Counted from the first letter of the stretch, positions 1-9,315 are shown. The stretch is DNA of 64,000 nucleotides from Actinospica acidithermotolerans (GCF_018139625.1 NZ_JAGSOH010000005.1:62001-126000), one strand, 5' to 3'. The notes: generated from the letters alone by a model not told the origin. Made by a program: numbers and translations.

Positions 1-63
1 GGCGTCCACCTTCTTGATCAGGTGGTCGTCCACGAAGGGACCCTTCTTGAGACTGCGCGGCAT
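1..63 (-). CDS. rpsS: 30S ribosomal protein S19, N-terminal fragment
   Basis: Only the first 21 codons are inside the window; the gene runs off the left edge. The visible N-terminus begins MPRSLKKGPFVDDHLIKK, the standard start of bacterial S19, a protein of the 30S head that contacts S13 and the decoding region. The ATG is the complement of bases 61-63. It lies 12 bases after the rplB stop, with an AGGAGG-type ribosome binding site in the gap, as expected inside the S10 operon. Confidence 0.95.
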   Translation of the reverse strand, partial: MPRSLKKGPFVDDHLIKKVDA

Positions 64-75
64 CTAGACCTCCTC

Positions 76-912
76 CTAGCGCTTCTTGTTCGACTTGCGG
101 CGGCGGACGATGTACTTGTCGCTGGCCTTGCCCGGCTTGCGGGTGCGGCCTTCCTTCTGACCCCACGGGGAGACCGGGTGGCGTCCGCCGGAGGTCTTGC
201 CCTCACCACCACCGTGCGGGTGGTCGATCGGGTTCATCGCGACACCGCGGACGGTCGGGCGCTTGCCCTTCCAGCGCATGCGGCCGGCCTTGCCCCAGTT
301 GATGTTGCTCTGCTCGGCGTTGCCCACCTCGCCGACGGTCGCGCGGCAGCGCGCGTCGACGTTGCGGATCTCGCCGGAGGGCATACGCAGCTGGGCGTAG
401 GGGCCGTCCTTGGCGACGAGCTGCACGCTGGCGCCGGCCGAGCGGGCGATCTTCGCACCCTGACCGGGCCGGAGCTCGATCGCGTGGATGACCGTACCGG
501 TCGGGATGTTGCGCAGCGGCAGGTTGTTGCCCGGCTTGATGTCGGCGTTGGGGCCCGACTCGATCGGGTCGCCCTGCTTCAGCTTGGCCGGCGCGATGAT
601 GTAGCGCTTCGTGCCGTCCGCGTAGTGCAGCAGCGCGATGCGCGCGGTGCGGTTGGGGTCGTACTCGATGTGCGCGACCTTCGCCGGCACGCCGTCCTTG
701 TCGTTACGACGGAAGTCGATGACACGGTAGGCGCGCTTGTGACCGCCGCCCTGGTGCCGAACCGTCACGCGACCCTGCGCGTTGCGACCGCCCTTGCTGT
801 GCAGCGGGCGGACCAGAGACTTCTCCGGGGTGTCCCGGGTGATCTCGACGAAGTCGGCAACGCTGGAGCCGCGGCGACCGGGGGTCGTCGGCTTGTACTT
901 GCGAATGCCCAT
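76..912 (-). CDS. rplB: 50S ribosomal protein L2
   Basis: The 278-residue product is the normal length for L2, the 23S rRNA-binding protein needed for subunit association and peptidyltransferase function. It starts [17 protein letters not shown] and carries the conserved C-terminal signature [19 protein letters not shown], whose histidine lies near the peptidyltransferase centre. It sits between rplW and rpsS in the S10 operon, so it is co-transcribed from the promoter ahead of rpsJ. Nothing unusual is seen. Confidence 0.98.
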   Translation of the reverse strand: MGIRKYKPTTPGRRGSSVADFVEITRDTPEKSLVRPLHSKGGRNAQGRVTVRHQGGGHKRAYRVIDFRRNDKDGVPAKVAHIEYDPNRTARIALLHYADGTKRYIIAPAKLKQGDPIESGPNADIKPGNNLPLRNIPTGTVIHAIELRPGQGAKIARSAGASVQLVAKDGPYAQLRMPSGEIRNVDARCRATVGEVGNAEQSNINWGKAGRMRWKGKRPTVRGVAMNPIDHPHGGGEGKTSGGRHPVSPWGQKEGRTRKPGKASDKYIVRRRKSNKKR

Positions 913-947
913 GGCTGTGAGATTCCTCTAGTTCCTCGGTGCCGGCC

Positions 948-1280
948 TCAGGAGACCGGGCCCCCGAAGATGTCGATGCGGCTCTTCTTGCTGGCGTCCG
1001 TCGGCTGCGGGTCGACCGACACGATGGCGCGCTTGGTCGCGGCGCGGTGACCGTAGGTCCCCACGCGGGTGCGCTTGCGCTTGCCCTTGCGGTTGATCGT
1101 GTTCACAGCCGTCACCTTGACGTCGAAGAGCAGCTCGACCGCGTCGCGGATCTGCTCCTTGTTGGCGTCCGGGTGCACGATGAACGTGTACTTGTTCTCG
1201 TCGAGCAGCGCGTAGCTCTTCTCCGAGACGACCGGCTTGATCAGCAGGTCGCGGGCGAGAACGTAACGGTCCTTAGCCAT
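948..1280 (-). CDS. rplW: 50S ribosomal protein L23
   Basis: L23 lies at the polypeptide exit tunnel and docks trigger factor and SRP. The start used here is the ATG ending at 1280, giving a 110-residue protein beginning [22 protein letters not shown]; the frame is open further upstream, but that part is only the shadow of rplD. The ATG overlaps the rplD stop in an ATGA arrangement, so translation is probably coupled. The segment [18 protein letters not shown] is the typical rRNA-binding loop. Confidence 0.96.
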   Translation of the reverse strand: MAKDRYVLARDLLIKPVVSEKSYALLDENKYTFIVHPDANKEQIRDAVELLFDVKVTAVNTINRKGKRKRTRVGTYGHRAATKRAIVSVDPQPTDASKKSRIDIFGGPVS

Positions 1281-1906
1281 CAGGCCTCGCTCCCTTCGGT
1301 GTCGGCCGAGGCCTTCAGACGACCGGCGACGAACGCGTCGTAGGCGGCCTTCGTGAAGATCACGTCGTCGCTGACGAGCACGTCGTACGTGTTCAGCTGG
1401 TCGGCGTGCAGCAGGTGGACCTCGGGGAGGTTGCGCAGCGAGAGCCACGCGTTGATCTCTTCGCGGCCGAGCACCACGAGCACGTTCTTGCGCTCGGTCA
1501 CGGCCTTGATCGCGGTCTTCGCGGCCTTGGTCGACGGGATGTCCGCGACGAACTCGTCCACGATGTGCAGACGGCCGTTGCGGGCCCGGTCGGACAGGGC
1601 GCAGCGCAGCGCGGCGGCCTTCATCTTCTTCGGCGTCCGCTGCGCGTAGTCGCGCGGCTTGGGGCCGTGCACGATGCCACCGCCGGCGAACTGCGGCGCG
1701 CGGGTCGAGCCCTGGCGGGCGCGGCCGGTGCCCTTCTGGCGGTACGGCTTCTTGCCACCGCCGGACACCTCGCCGCGGCGCTTGGTGCTGTGCGTGCCCT
1801 GCCGGGCGGCGGCGAGCTGGGCGACGACCACCTGGTGGACCAGGGGGACGTTCAGCTCGACGTCGAAGATCTCCGCGGGGAGATCGACGGAAACAGTGGA
1901 AGTCAT
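1280..1906 (-). CDS. rplD: 50S ribosomal protein L4
   Basis: The 208-residue L4 protein binds 23S rRNA and lines the exit tunnel; in some bacteria it also regulates the S10 operon. The recognisable core includes [19 protein letters not shown], the extended tunnel loop, followed by [15 protein letters not shown]. The ATG ending at 1906 gives [19 protein letters not shown]; the longer open frame upstream overlaps rplC and has no homology. It starts five bases after the rplC stop and overlaps rplW by one base. Confidence 0.96.
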   Translation of the reverse strand: MTSTVSVDLPAEIFDVELNVPLVHQVVVAQLAAARQGTHSTKRRGEVSGGGKKPYRQKGTGRARQGSTRAPQFAGGGIVHGPKPRDYAQRTPKKMKAAALRCALSDRARNGRLHIVDEFVADIPSTKAAKTAIKAVTERKNVLVVLGREEINAWLSLRNLPEVHLLHADQLNTYDVLVSDDVIFTKAAYDAFVAGRLKASADTEGSEA

Positions 1907-1911
1907 CTCAA

Positions 1912-2553
1912 TCAGCCCTTCGCCGCCGTCTTGACGAGCACGAGGCCGCCGTTGGGGCCGGGAACGGCACCCTTGATCAGCAGCAGGCCCTTCTCGGCGT
2001 CGATCGCGTGGACGGTCAGGTTCTGCACGGTGACCCGCTCGTTGCCCATGCGGCCCGCCATGCGCACGCCCTTGAAGACGCGGCCGGGGGTCGCGCAGGC
2101 GCCGATGGAGCCGGGGGAGCGGTGCTTGCGCTGCACGCCGTGTCCGGCGCCCAGGCCCCGGAAGTTGTGCCGCTTCATGACACCGGCGAAGCCCTTGCCC
2201 TTGGAGGTGCCGACGACGTCGATCCGCTGGCCGGCCTCGAACACCTCGGCGGTGACCTCCTGGCCGGCGGAGTACTCGGCGGCGTCGGAGGTGCGCAGCT
2301 CGACGAGGTGACGGCGCGGGGCGACGTCGGCCTTCTCGAAGTGGCCCTTCTCCGGCCGGTTCACCTTGCGCGGGTCGATCTCGCCGAAGGCGAGCTGGAC
2401 CGCGGCGTAGCCGTCCTTCTCGATGCTGCGCACCTGGGTCACGACACACGGCCCGGCCTTGACGACGGTCACCGGGACGACCCGGTTCTCCGCGTCCCAG
2501 ACCTGGGTCATGCCGAGCTTCTCACCCAGGACGCCCTTGATCTGCTTGTCCAT
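1912..2553 (-). CDS. rplC: 50S ribosomal protein L3
   Basis: The 213-residue L3 protein nucleates 50S assembly and has a loop that reaches toward the peptidyltransferase centre. The start [20 protein letters not shown] and the motif [19 protein letters not shown] are diagnostic. The glutamine methylated by PrmB in other bacteria lies in the central loop region. It is the second gene of the S10 operon, 15 bases after rpsJ. Confidence 0.97.
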   Translation of the reverse strand: MDKQIKGVLGEKLGMTQVWDAENRVVPVTVVKAGPCVVTQVRSIEKDGYAAVQLAFGEIDPRKVNRPEKGHFEKADVAPRRHLVELRTSDAAEYSAGQEVTAEVFEAGQRIDVVGTSKGKGFAGVMKRHNFRGLGAGHGVQRKHRSPGSIGACATPGRVFKGVRMAGRMGNERVTVQNLTVHAIDAEKGLLLIKGAVPGPNGGLVLVKTAAKG

Positions 2554-2568
2554 GATTAGTAGGCGTCC

Positions 2569-2877
2569 TTACAGCTTGATCTCGATGTCGACACCGGCCG
2601 GCAGGTCGAGCCGCATGAGCGAGTCGACCGTCTTGGGCGTGGGGTCGAGGATGTCGATGAGCCGCTTGTGCGTCCGCATCTCGAAGTGCTCGCGCGAGTC
2701 CTTGTACTTGTGCGGCGAGCGGATGACGCAGTAAACGTTCTTCTCGGTCGGCAGCGGCACCGGCCCAGCGACCTGGGCGCCAGTGCGGCTCACCGTCTCG
2801 ACGATCTTGCGCGCCGAGGAGTCGATGACCTCGTGGTCGTAGGCCTTGAGCCTGATGCGGATCTTCTGTCCCGCCAT
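2569..2877 (-). CDS. rpsJ: 30S ribosomal protein S10 (NusE)
   Basis: The 102-residue S10 protein is part of the 30S head and, as NusE, binds NusG and NusB to couple translation with transcription. The sequence [19 protein letters not shown] and the C-terminal [12 protein letters not shown] are canonical. An AAGGA-type ribosome binding site lies just ahead of the ATG. It is the first gene of the S10 operon; in this genome the operon is separated from tuf by about 17 kb of envelope-related genes. Confidence 0.98.
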   Translation of the reverse strand: MAGQKIRIRLKAYDHEVIDSSARKIVETVSRTGAQVAGPVPLPTEKNVYCVIRSPHKYKDSREHFEMRTHKRLIDILDPTPKTVDSLMRLDLPAGVDIEIKL

Positions 2878-3635
2878 GGCTGTCCTTCTTCTCGTCTAGT
2901 TCCGATGCGGCTTCCGCGCCGGTCCAGCGGACCGACAGGGCGAGCCCTGCTGTCGTACGACCGCGCGCGGCGTTCCGCATGAGAACTTCAGGCCGTCATC
3001 CACCAGGCGATTTGCCAGGCGGACCGTACCCGGCGGTAGGTCTTGTCCGGATTTCTCCGACCCACGCGGTCGGGCGTGTCGCATAATGACCACACGCCTT
3101 CCCGCAGGCAGGAGGCAGCTCCTGCCGTTCACCACCACTCGGAGAGGGATCGTGACGCGGGCCCGAGACCATGTCCCGGCGCAGCTCACGCCGCACTTTC
3201 GTCTAGCGACGCCGTGCGGCGGTTGCGCGGACGGTGCGTCGGGGGTCCGACGCGGCTCCGGGCGCCCGGTTCAGGGCATGCCTGCGCCGAGCAACCACAA
3301 CAGTGTGCCGTATACCGGGGGGCGATTCCAAATCCGCACGCAGCTCAGGCCAGCCGCGGACCCCGGCGCGAACCCGCCGCCGCGCGCCCCCGGCCCGGCG
3401 TACGGCGCGGAGGTCCGGCGGCCTACGGCGCGGAGGTCCGGCGGCGGCCGGCGTGGAGGTCCGGCGCCCGGCGCGAAGCTCCGGCATACGGCGCGAAGGC
3501 CCCGCGTACGGCGCGGAGGCCCGGCGGCCTACGGCGCGAAGGCCCCGCGTACGGCCGCTTCGCTATCCTGGCCCGGCCCGGATCCCGGCCCCCGGGGACC
3601 GGCCCACCCACCAGCGCAAGGATCCGGACCCCATC
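2878..3635. other. 758-bp intergenic region ahead of the S10 operon
   Basis: This gap lies between the divergent starts of rpsJ (minus) and the lipoprotein gene (plus), so it must hold both promoters. I could not assign a confident -35/-10 pair for rpsJ. From about 3396 the sequence becomes a degenerate tandem repeat (listed separately). Open frames through this interval have no recognisable product and are probably composition artefacts. Confidence 0.6.
3396..3556. repeat. Degenerate 20/23-bp tandem repeat, about 7.5 units
   Basis: Seven units plus a partial one are readable, starting at 3396, 3416, 3439, 3462, 3482, 3502, 3522 and 3545. Each has the form CGGCG(GCC)TACGGCGCGgAGGtC. Unit length is 20 or 23 bases, depending on whether an extra GCC is present. 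Because 20 and 23 are not multiples of three, the array is not a protein repeat. It ends about 80 bases before the lipoprotein start. Confidence 0.8.
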
Positions 3636-4364
3636 ATGCGCCTCAAGCGCCTGTGTTCGATAGCCGCGGCGGCCGCCCTGCCGCTCGCGGCCGCCGGCTG
3701 CGACCTCCCCGGCCTCTCGCACGCCTCGTCCGGCGGGCCGGCCGGCGGGTCCGCCGCCGGCGCCGCCGCCTCCACCTCGGCGAACCCGGACGCGGGCCTG
3801 CTCACCGGCACCCAGCTCAGGGGCGCCCTGGTGACCACCGGCATCCCGTCCGGCTACGCGGCCGTCGCCGCCTCCGCCGTCGACTCCGGCTCGTCCTACG
3901 TGTCCCCGAGCCCGCCCTCCACGGCCGCCCCCAAGTGCGCGAACCTCATCGCGTCCGGCTGGGTGAACCTGGCCGGCTACCAGTCCGCCTCCTTCGCCCA
4001 GAGCGACTACGTGAACAACGGCAAGTCCGAGGAGTTCCTGCAGGAGATCGACGCCTACCAGGGCAGCACCGCCCAGAGCGTCATGGCCGGCCTGGCCAAG
4101 CTCGGCACCAGCTGCCCGACCTTCAAGGACGCGAACACCAAGAACAGCACGGTGAAGGTGTCCGTGGCCACCGCCGCCTCCCCCGGCGCCGGCAGCGTCA
4201 CCATCACCCTCACGGACCCGTCGTGGGCCAGTTCCGCGACCCTCATCGCCGTCCGCGTCGGCCCGAACGTGATCTCGGTGCTCAACTCGGCCACGGGCGA
4301 CAGCGCCACCTACGCGAAGACCCTCGCCTCCGCGATCACGGCGAACCTCGCCAAACTCGGCTAG
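3636..4364 (+). CDS. Putative secreted lipoprotein
   Basis: The 242-residue product begins MRLKRLCSIAAAAALPLAAAGC, a signal peptide ending in an AAGC lipobox with the lipidated cysteine at about residue 22. A Gly/Ala/Ser linker follows, then a domain of roughly 180 residues resembling the conserved but uncharacterised actinobacterial lipoproteins with a PknH-sensor-like or LppX-like fold; I do not recognise a specific family. The ATG at 3636 is preceded by AAGGA at 3618-3622. The frame is open far upstream, but that part is the tandem-repeat spacer. It is predicted to be attached to the outer face of the membrane. Confidence 0.75.
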   Translation: MRLKRLCSIAAAAALPLAAAGCDLPGLSHASSGGPAGGSAAGAAASTSANPDAGLLTGTQLRGALVTTGIPSGYAAVAASAVDSGSSYVSPSPPSTAAPKCANLIASGWVNLAGYQSASFAQSDYVNNGKSEEFLQEIDAYQGSTAQSVMAGLAKLGTSCPTFKDANTKNSTVKVSVATAASPGAGSVTITLTDPSWASSATLIAVRVGPNVISVLNSATGDSATYAKTLASAITANLAKLG

Positions 4365-4471
4365 CAGTCGGCCAGGGCGCGCCGGAGCGGACACGAACCG
4401 TGCGGCGGCCGGGAGTTCGCGCCCCGGCCTGCGCGATGTGAGCTTCCATCAGTTGACAAGCCGTCATCGGC

Positions 4472-4484
4472 TAACCTGATCCGC
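4472..4484 (+). promoter_or_regulatory. Probable leaderless promoter of the first glycosidase gene
   Basis: A TAACCT -10 box at 4472-4477 is followed by 7 bases and then the ATG at 4485, with no Shine-Dalgarno sequence. This spacing puts the transcription start at or next to the ATG. A TTGACA at 4453-4458 is only 13 bases from the -10, too close for a normal -35, so its role is unclear. Confidence 0.5.
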
Positions 4485-5636
4485 ATGTCTGACCGCCCCC
4501 GGTTCTTCTGGATAGGCATCGCGCTCGCGCTGTCGATCGCCGCGGCCTGCACGGTCGCGGCCGTGTCGTCCTCGCACAGCGGGGCCGGGAGCGCCCAGCC
4601 GGACATCGTCGCGGCGTCCACGCAGCCGCCCGGGATCCCGATCGGCCTCGATTACGGCAACACGCTGTTCAACGCCGGCTCCGCGAAGATCGCCGCGGGC
4701 TTCGCGGACGCCAAGAAGCTCGGGGCCTCGTGGGTCCGCGTGGACCTGCCCTGGGACGGGGTGCAGGACACCTCCTCGTCGTCGGCGTACGACTGGAGCC
4801 GTTTCGACGAGCTGGTCGACGCGGCCGATTCGCGGGGCCTCGAGCTCCTGGTGACGGTCGTGGACCCGCCGACCTGGGCCAGGACCCCGCAGTGCGACAC
4901 GCAGGAGAGCTGCGAGCCGCTCGATCCGAAGGCCTACGCCGCGTTCGCCGCCCACGCGGCCGCGCGCTACGCCCCGTACGGCGTGCACGACTGGGAGATC
5001 TGGAACGAGGAGAACCTCGGCAGCTTCGCGGCCTCGGCGCATCCCGCGGCCGCCTACGAGAAGCTGCTCGCCGACTCGTACACCGCGATCCACAAGGCCG
5101 ACGAGCACGCGGTCGTGATGATCGGCGGCCTCGGGATGAGCGATACCGACCCGTCCCAGAACTGGATCGGCGCGTACAGCTTCCTGTCCGGGCTCGCCGT
5201 GGCCGGCGGGCTCGACTTCGCGGACGCGATCGGCGTGCACCCCTACGACTGGAACCACATGCCCGCGCAGTCCGCGGCCTTCAAGCTGATCGACGGCACC
5301 GGGCAGAGCCTGGAGTCGATCCTGGAGACCTACGGGCACGGCGGCACCCCGTTCTGGATCACCGAGACCGGGGCGCCCACCTCGGGCAGCGGCTCGGCGG
5401 CGAGCACCGACTCGACGGGGGCGAGCCACGTCACCTACGCCAGGCAGGCGCAGATCGCCACGGCGACGGTCGCCGCGGAGACCGCCGATCCGCACATCAG
5501 AGGCCTGTTCTGGTACACGGACACCGATCTGCCGGGCAGCGGCCTGTACTACGGCCTGCGCACCGCCCACGGGTCCGCCAAGCCGGCGTTCTCCGCGCTG
5601 CAGAAGGCGATCGCCGCGTATCGCGCGAGCCTGTGA
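4485..5636 (+). CDS. Membrane-anchored glycoside hydrolase-like protein (clan A TIM barrel), paralog 1
   Basis: The 383-residue protein has an N-terminal membrane segment (about residues 8-27), then an extracellular (beta/alpha)8 domain of the GH5/GH39 type. The probable acid/base is Glu175 in WEIWNEEN and the probable nucleophile is Glu294 in FWITETGAP, the usual clan A pair on strands 4 and 7. HPYDW and WVRVDLPW are further barrel motifs. Cys137 and Cys143 form a CX5C pair also present in the downstream paralog. The substrate is unknown. Its position beside a polysaccharide assembly locus suggests trimming or release of that polymer, which is inference. Confidence 0.8.
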   Translation: MSDRPRFFWIGIALALSIAAACTVAAVSSSHSGAGSAQPDIVAASTQPPGIPIGLDYGNTLFNAGSAKIAAGFADAKKLGASWVRVDLPWDGVQDTSSSSAYDWSRFDELVDAADSRGLELLVTVVDPPTWARTPQCDTQESCEPLDPKAYAAFAAHAAARYAPYGVHDWEIWNEENLGSFAASAHPAAAYEKLLADSYTAIHKADEHAVVMIGGLGMSDTDPSQNWIGAYSFLSGLAVAGGLDFADAIGVHPYDWNHMPAQSAAFKLIDGTGQSLESILETYGHGGTPFWITETGAPTSGSGSAASTDSTGASHVTYARQAQIATATVAAETADPHIRGLFWYTDTDLPGSGLYYGLRTAHGSAKPAFSALQKAIAAYRASL

Positions 5637-5692
5637 CGGTCTCCGGACGCGAACACCTCAGGATCGCGCGGTACCGGGGCGCCCGGTTCGGA

Positions 5693-5705
5693 TAGGGTGC
5701 CCCGT
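5693..5705 (+). promoter_or_regulatory. Probable leaderless promoter of the second glycosidase gene
   Basis: TAGGGT at 5693-5698 is followed by 7 bases and the ATG at 5706, the same geometry as the upstream paralog. There is no Shine-Dalgarno sequence. This supports the ATG at 5706 over the in-frame GTG at 5697, which lies inside the -10 box. Confidence 0.5.
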
Positions 5706-6878
5706 ATGGCTTCGCCCGCTCGCCCGCGATCCCACTGGCTGATCGTCGTCGGCTCTCTGCTGGCCGTGGTCGTCTCCACCGCCGCCGCGGTGCACCAGGA
5801 GCCGACCGCCTCCGCCGCCGCGCATCCGAAGACCGCCGGCACGGCTTCGCCCAGCCAGGCCGCGACCGTGAACCACTCCCTGAACTTCGGCCTCGCCTAC
5901 GGAGACACGCTCTACGGCAAGCCGCAGTCGACGATCGACACCAGCCTGGACGACGCGGTCTCGCTCGGCACCAAGTGGATCCGCGTCGACCTGCCGTGGG
6001 GCTCGATCGAGCCGCAGGCCGGATCCGGATACGACTGGACCGAGTTCAACCGGATCGCGAGCGCCGCGCAGTCCCGCGGCCTGAAGATCGACGCGATCCT
6101 GGACGACGTGCCGCAGTGGGCCAGGGAGTCGGCGTGCCGCACCGACTTCTCCTGCGCGCCGGCCGAGGACGGCCAGTTCGCCGACTTCGCGGCGGCCGCC
6201 GCCCGGCACTACGCGTCCTACGGCATGAACACGTGGGAGATCTGGAACGAGCCGAACATCGACGCGTGGGCGCCGGACCCGGATCCCGCCGCGTACGAGA
6301 AGCTGCTCGCGGCCACGTCGACGGCGCTGCACAAGGCCGAATCGAGCGCCTTCGTCGTGCTCGGGGGCCTCGCCGCGGTGCCGACGAACGCGAGCCTGCA
6401 CCGCATCTCAGCGTTCGACTTCCTCACCCAGGTCGCCGAGCTCGGCGGCACGAAGTACGTCGACGCGGTCGGCTACCACCCGTACTCGCTGCCGACGATG
6501 CCGTCCGCGTCGGTGAACTTCCAGGCGATCTCCAGCTCGACGGAGAACCTGGAGTCGGTGCTGCAGCGCTACGGCACGCCCAACGTGACGATCTGGCTGA
6601 ACGAGACCGGCGCTCAGGTCGACAACGCCTATTACGACCCGACCGGCGCGCAGACCCTCACCGGGCAGCAGGAGAGCGCGCAGGCCGCGTACGCGACGAA
6701 CCTCGTGCACACCGTGGCCGCGAACGACTACGTGTCCGCGGACTTCTGGTACTCGGACCAGGACGACCCGGGCAACCACCTGTTCTTCGGCCTGCGCCGG
6801 ACGAACGGCACCTATCGGCCCGCGTTCGCGTCGCTCAAGTCGGCGATCGCCGCCTGCGGCTGCAACTCGGGCCGCTGA
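5706..6878 (+). CDS. Membrane-anchored glycoside hydrolase-like protein (clan A TIM barrel), paralog 2
   Basis: This 390-residue protein is a paralog of the preceding gene. It has an N-terminal membrane segment (about residues 11-29), an Ala/Thr/Pro linker, then the barrel. The probable acid/base is Glu182 in WEIWNEPN and the probable nucleophile Glu300 in IWLNETGA. The CX5C pair (Cys144, Cys150), KWIRVDLPW and YHPYSLP match the paralog position for position. Its last 67 bases overlap the 3' end of the convergent pyruvyltransferase gene. The function is an inferred extracellular glycosidase of unknown substrate. Confidence 0.8.
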   Translation: MASPARPRSHWLIVVGSLLAVVVSTAAAVHQEPTASAAAHPKTAGTASPSQAATVNHSLNFGLAYGDTLYGKPQSTIDTSLDDAVSLGTKWIRVDLPWGSIEPQAGSGYDWTEFNRIASAAQSRGLKIDAILDDVPQWARESACRTDFSCAPAEDGQFADFAAAAARHYASYGMNTWEIWNEPNIDAWAPDPDPAAYEKLLAATSTALHKAESSAFVVLGGLAAVPTNASLHRISAFDFLTQVAELGGTKYVDAVGYHPYSLPTMPSASVNFQAISSSTENLESVLQRYGTPNVTIWLNETGAQVDNAYYDPTGAQTLTGQQESAQAAYATNLVHTVAANDYVSADFWYSDQDDPGNHLFFGLRRTNGTYRPAFASLKSAIAACGCNSGR

Positions 6879-8134
6879 CCCGAGCCGACGGCGCGCAGCA
6901 CGTCCACGAACTCCCCGGCCCGCTCCCGGTAGGCCGGGATCACCGAGGCGAGCAGGGCCGGATAGCCGCCGTCCGCGCGCAGCTCGTCGTAGAGGGCGAT
7001 CAGCCGCTCGCCGGTCGCGTCGGCCATGTCGATCACCCAGTGCTCGAGGTCGAGGTCCCGCATGATGCCGCGGCCCTTGCGCTCGTAGCTGACCGCGATG
7101 CAGGGCACGTGCGCGAGCAGACTGAAGATCACCGAATGGAAGCGCGTGCCGAGCATGTAATCGGCCGCGCTGTAGAGCGCCATCACGTCGTGGTGGCTGA
7201 TCGTGTCGTCCTCCACCGAGCGCAGCCGCGGATGCGGGGTCAGCGCGGCAATCCGGCGCTGCACGATCCGGTCGTCGTCCTCGTGGTACGCGCAGGTGAC
7301 CTGCGGAGCCAGCACGACGTGGACGCCGTCCTCGCGCAGCGCGTGCGCGATCGCCGCCGCCATGGCCTTCTCGTACGCGGCCTGCCCGTCCGGCGGCAGG
7401 TACTGCCGCGCGGTGACGAGCAGAACCTTGTCCGCGGCGGGAATGCCGAACTCGGCGCGCCAATCGCGGTCCGAGCGGCAGGTGAAGGCGAAGGCGCTGT
7501 CGACGTCCCGGCGAACGATGCGGTCGGGGATCCCCTGCTCGGCGAGCAACTGCCGGGAGATGTCCTCGCGGGCGGAGACGACCGTGTTGCGGGAGAGCAC
7601 CCGCCGCACGGCGAAGCGCTGGAACCGCGTCGGAAACGGGCCGTACGACTGCGGCGCCGACACCACCGGCACCCGGAAGCGCCCGGCGATCCACAGTGGC
7701 AGCAGCAGGAAGGCGACGCTGACGTCCGAGGGCAGGTCCGCGCCCCCGCGCAGGTAGCCGCCGCCGAGCGAGATGACCACGTCGGCCTCGGCGATCGCGG
7801 TGAACTCGGCGGCCACCTCCTTCGGCAGCAGCGTCCCGGCCGCGCGCACCAGGAGCCGCCCGAGGCCGGCCGACAGCGCGGCCACGAGGAGGATCGCGAC
7901 CAGCTTCCGGCTGTGCCGCCGGACCGGATTCACCGATTCCTCGCCCGCGTAGCGCCGAATCGAGCCGAGGTTGGGCACGCCGTCGAACTCCGGTGCCTTC
8001 GCCGGGTCCTCGAAACCGCAGATCGCGGTCTCGGCGTCCGGGTACGCCTGCCGCGTCTGCTCGATCATCGCACTCAGCAGCGCGGCGTCGCCGCGGTTGC
8101 CGCGCTCGAAGGCGTTGACGATCACGACTCGCAC
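6812..8134 (-). CDS. Polysaccharide pyruvyl transferase family protein
   Basis: The 440-residue protein belongs to the PS_pyruv_trans family (WcaK/CsaB-like), which transfers pyruvate from phosphoenolpyruvate to sugar hydroxyls of cell-surface polymers. Visible motifs are NRGDAALLSAM near the N-terminus, SLGGGYL, SAREDIS, and the C-terminal GTRFHSVIFSLL, typical of the family. A stretch around residues 75-95 may be membrane-associated. The GTG start ending at 8134 has a strong AGGAGGT 12 bases upstream and overlaps the previous glycosyltransferase by 13 bases. It is the last gene of the polysaccharide operon. Confidence 0.88.
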   Translation of the reverse strand: MRVVIVNAFERGNRGDAALLSAMIEQTRQAYPDAETAICGFEDPAKAPEFDGVPNLGSIRRYAGEESVNPVRRHSRKLVAILLVAALSAGLGRLLVRAAGTLLPKEVAAEFTAIAEADVVISLGGGYLRGGADLPSDVSVAFLLLPLWIAGRFRVPVVSAPQSYGPFPTRFQRFAVRRVLSRNTVVSAREDISRQLLAEQGIPDRIVRRDVDSAFAFTCRSDRDWRAEFGIPAADKVLLVTARQYLPPDGQAAYEKAMAAAIAHALREDGVHVVLAPQVTCAYHEDDDRIVQRRIAALTPHPRLRSVEDDTISHHDVMALYSAADYMLGTRFHSVIFSLLAHVPCIAVSYERKGRGIMRDLDLEHWVIDMADATGERLIALYDELRADGGYPALLASVIPAYRERAGEFVDVLRAVGSGQRPELQPQAAIADLSDANAGR

Positions 8135-9294
8135 GATGCTGCGACCTCCTGGTAGTGGGTGAGGATCGCGTCCAGGAAGTCCTCGACGCCGTAGCGCTGC
8201 GCACGGGCCGCGGAAGCGCGGCCGAGCTTCGCGAGCAGCTCCGGATCGGCCAGCAGCCGGACGAGTTCGTCGGCCAGCGCGGCCGGATCGCCGGGCTCGA
8301 CGAGCGCGCCGTTGTCCGGCCCGACGAGCTCGGGGATCCCGCCGACGCGCGATCCGACCAGGGGCCGGCCGTGCTGCAGCGCTTCGAGCGCGACGGTGGG
8401 GAAGTTCTCCGGCCAGAGCGAGGGGAGCACGACGACGCTCGCGGCGCCCAGTTCGCGGGAGACGGATTCCTGGTCCAGCCAGCCGAGGAAGCGCACTCCC
8501 CCGGCCGCGACCAGATCCGCGGCCGCCGCTTCGAGCGCGGTGCGTTCCCGCCCGTCGCCGACGATGGTGAGCTCGGCCTCGGGCACCCGCCGGACGAGCC
8601 GCCGGTACGCGTCGAGCAGGATGTGCACGCCCTTCACGCGTTCGAGCCGGCCGACGTAGACGACGTGCGCGGTCGCGGGGACCGGCGTGGCGGCCGCGGT
8701 CTGCTCGATCCCGTTCGGCAGCACGTGCGTCGGCACCCGGCCGACGTCGGAGCGGATCGCGTCGGCGAAGTACCCGCTCGGCGCGATCACCCGGTCCACG
8801 CGGCGGATCAGCGGCAGGAACGCGGGCCGCTGGACGCACGTCAGATACAGCAGCAGTGCGCGGTCGGCGGCGGAGAGCGAGCCGCCGCTCGCCGCGCTCG
8901 GCAGGTTCCAGCGCAGCAGTCCGCTGGTCCAGCTCTCCGGCCCGTGCACGGTCAGCACCCTCGGGTAGCCCCCGGTCGCGACCAGCGCGGCTGGGCTGAA
9001 TTCGCCGATCGTGTGCAGGTGCACGCAGTCCGGCCGGAACTCGCGCACCACGTCGCCGATCCGGCGGTACGCCTCGCGGTGCCAGAGGTAGCCGAGCGCC
9101 TTGGCCGGCCCGCGTCCGGAGACCATCGGCACGAGGTCGTCCGCGAACACGTCCTGCTCGCCGGTGAGCAGCCGGGTCGAGGCGATGACGCGCACCTCGT
9201 GGCCGCGGGCGCGCAGGCCGTCGCGGATGATGCGGACGCTCTTCTCCGCGCCGCCGGCCTCGTAGCCGATGTTGACCAGTTGCAGAACCCGCAT
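8122..9294 (-). CDS. Glycosyltransferase family 4 protein
   Basis: The 390-residue GT-B fold enzyme has an N-terminal acceptor domain (GGAEKSVRIIRDGLRARGHEV) and a C-terminal Glycos_transf_1 domain with VYVGRLERVKGVHILLDAYR. The retaining GT4 signature reads PENFPTVALEALQHGRPLVG. It is a cytoplasmic, membrane-peripheral enzyme that would add one sugar to a lipid-linked intermediate; the sugar cannot be read from sequence. It is in the same operon as the pyruvyltransferase, which it overlaps, and two other GT4 genes. Confidence 0.9.
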   Translation of the reverse strand: MRVLQLVNIGYEAGGAEKSVRIIRDGLRARGHEVRVIASTRLLTGEQDVFADDLVPMVSGRGPAKALGYLWHREAYRRIGDVVREFRPDCVHLHTIGEFSPAALVATGGYPRVLTVHGPESWTSGLLRWNLPSAASGGSLSAADRALLLYLTCVQRPAFLPLIRRVDRVIAPSGYFADAIRSDVGRVPTHVLPNGIEQTAAATPVPATAHVVYVGRLERVKGVHILLDAYRRLVRRVPEAELTIVGDGRERTALEAAAADLVAAGGVRFLGWLDQESVSRELGAASVVVLPSLWPENFPTVALEALQHGRPLVGSRVGGIPELVGPDNGALVEPGDPAALADELVRLLADPELLAKLGRASAARAQRYGVEDFLDAILTHYQEVAASCES

Positions 9295-9315
9295 GCGGAC
9301 CTCCTCTCCTTGCGC

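Noticed and set aside
3043-3663. Overlapping open frames across the 3.1-3.6 kb spacer
   Set aside because: They run through a degenerate tandem repeat with non-triplet period, have no ribosome binding sites, and translate to Arg/Gly/Pro-rich sequence.
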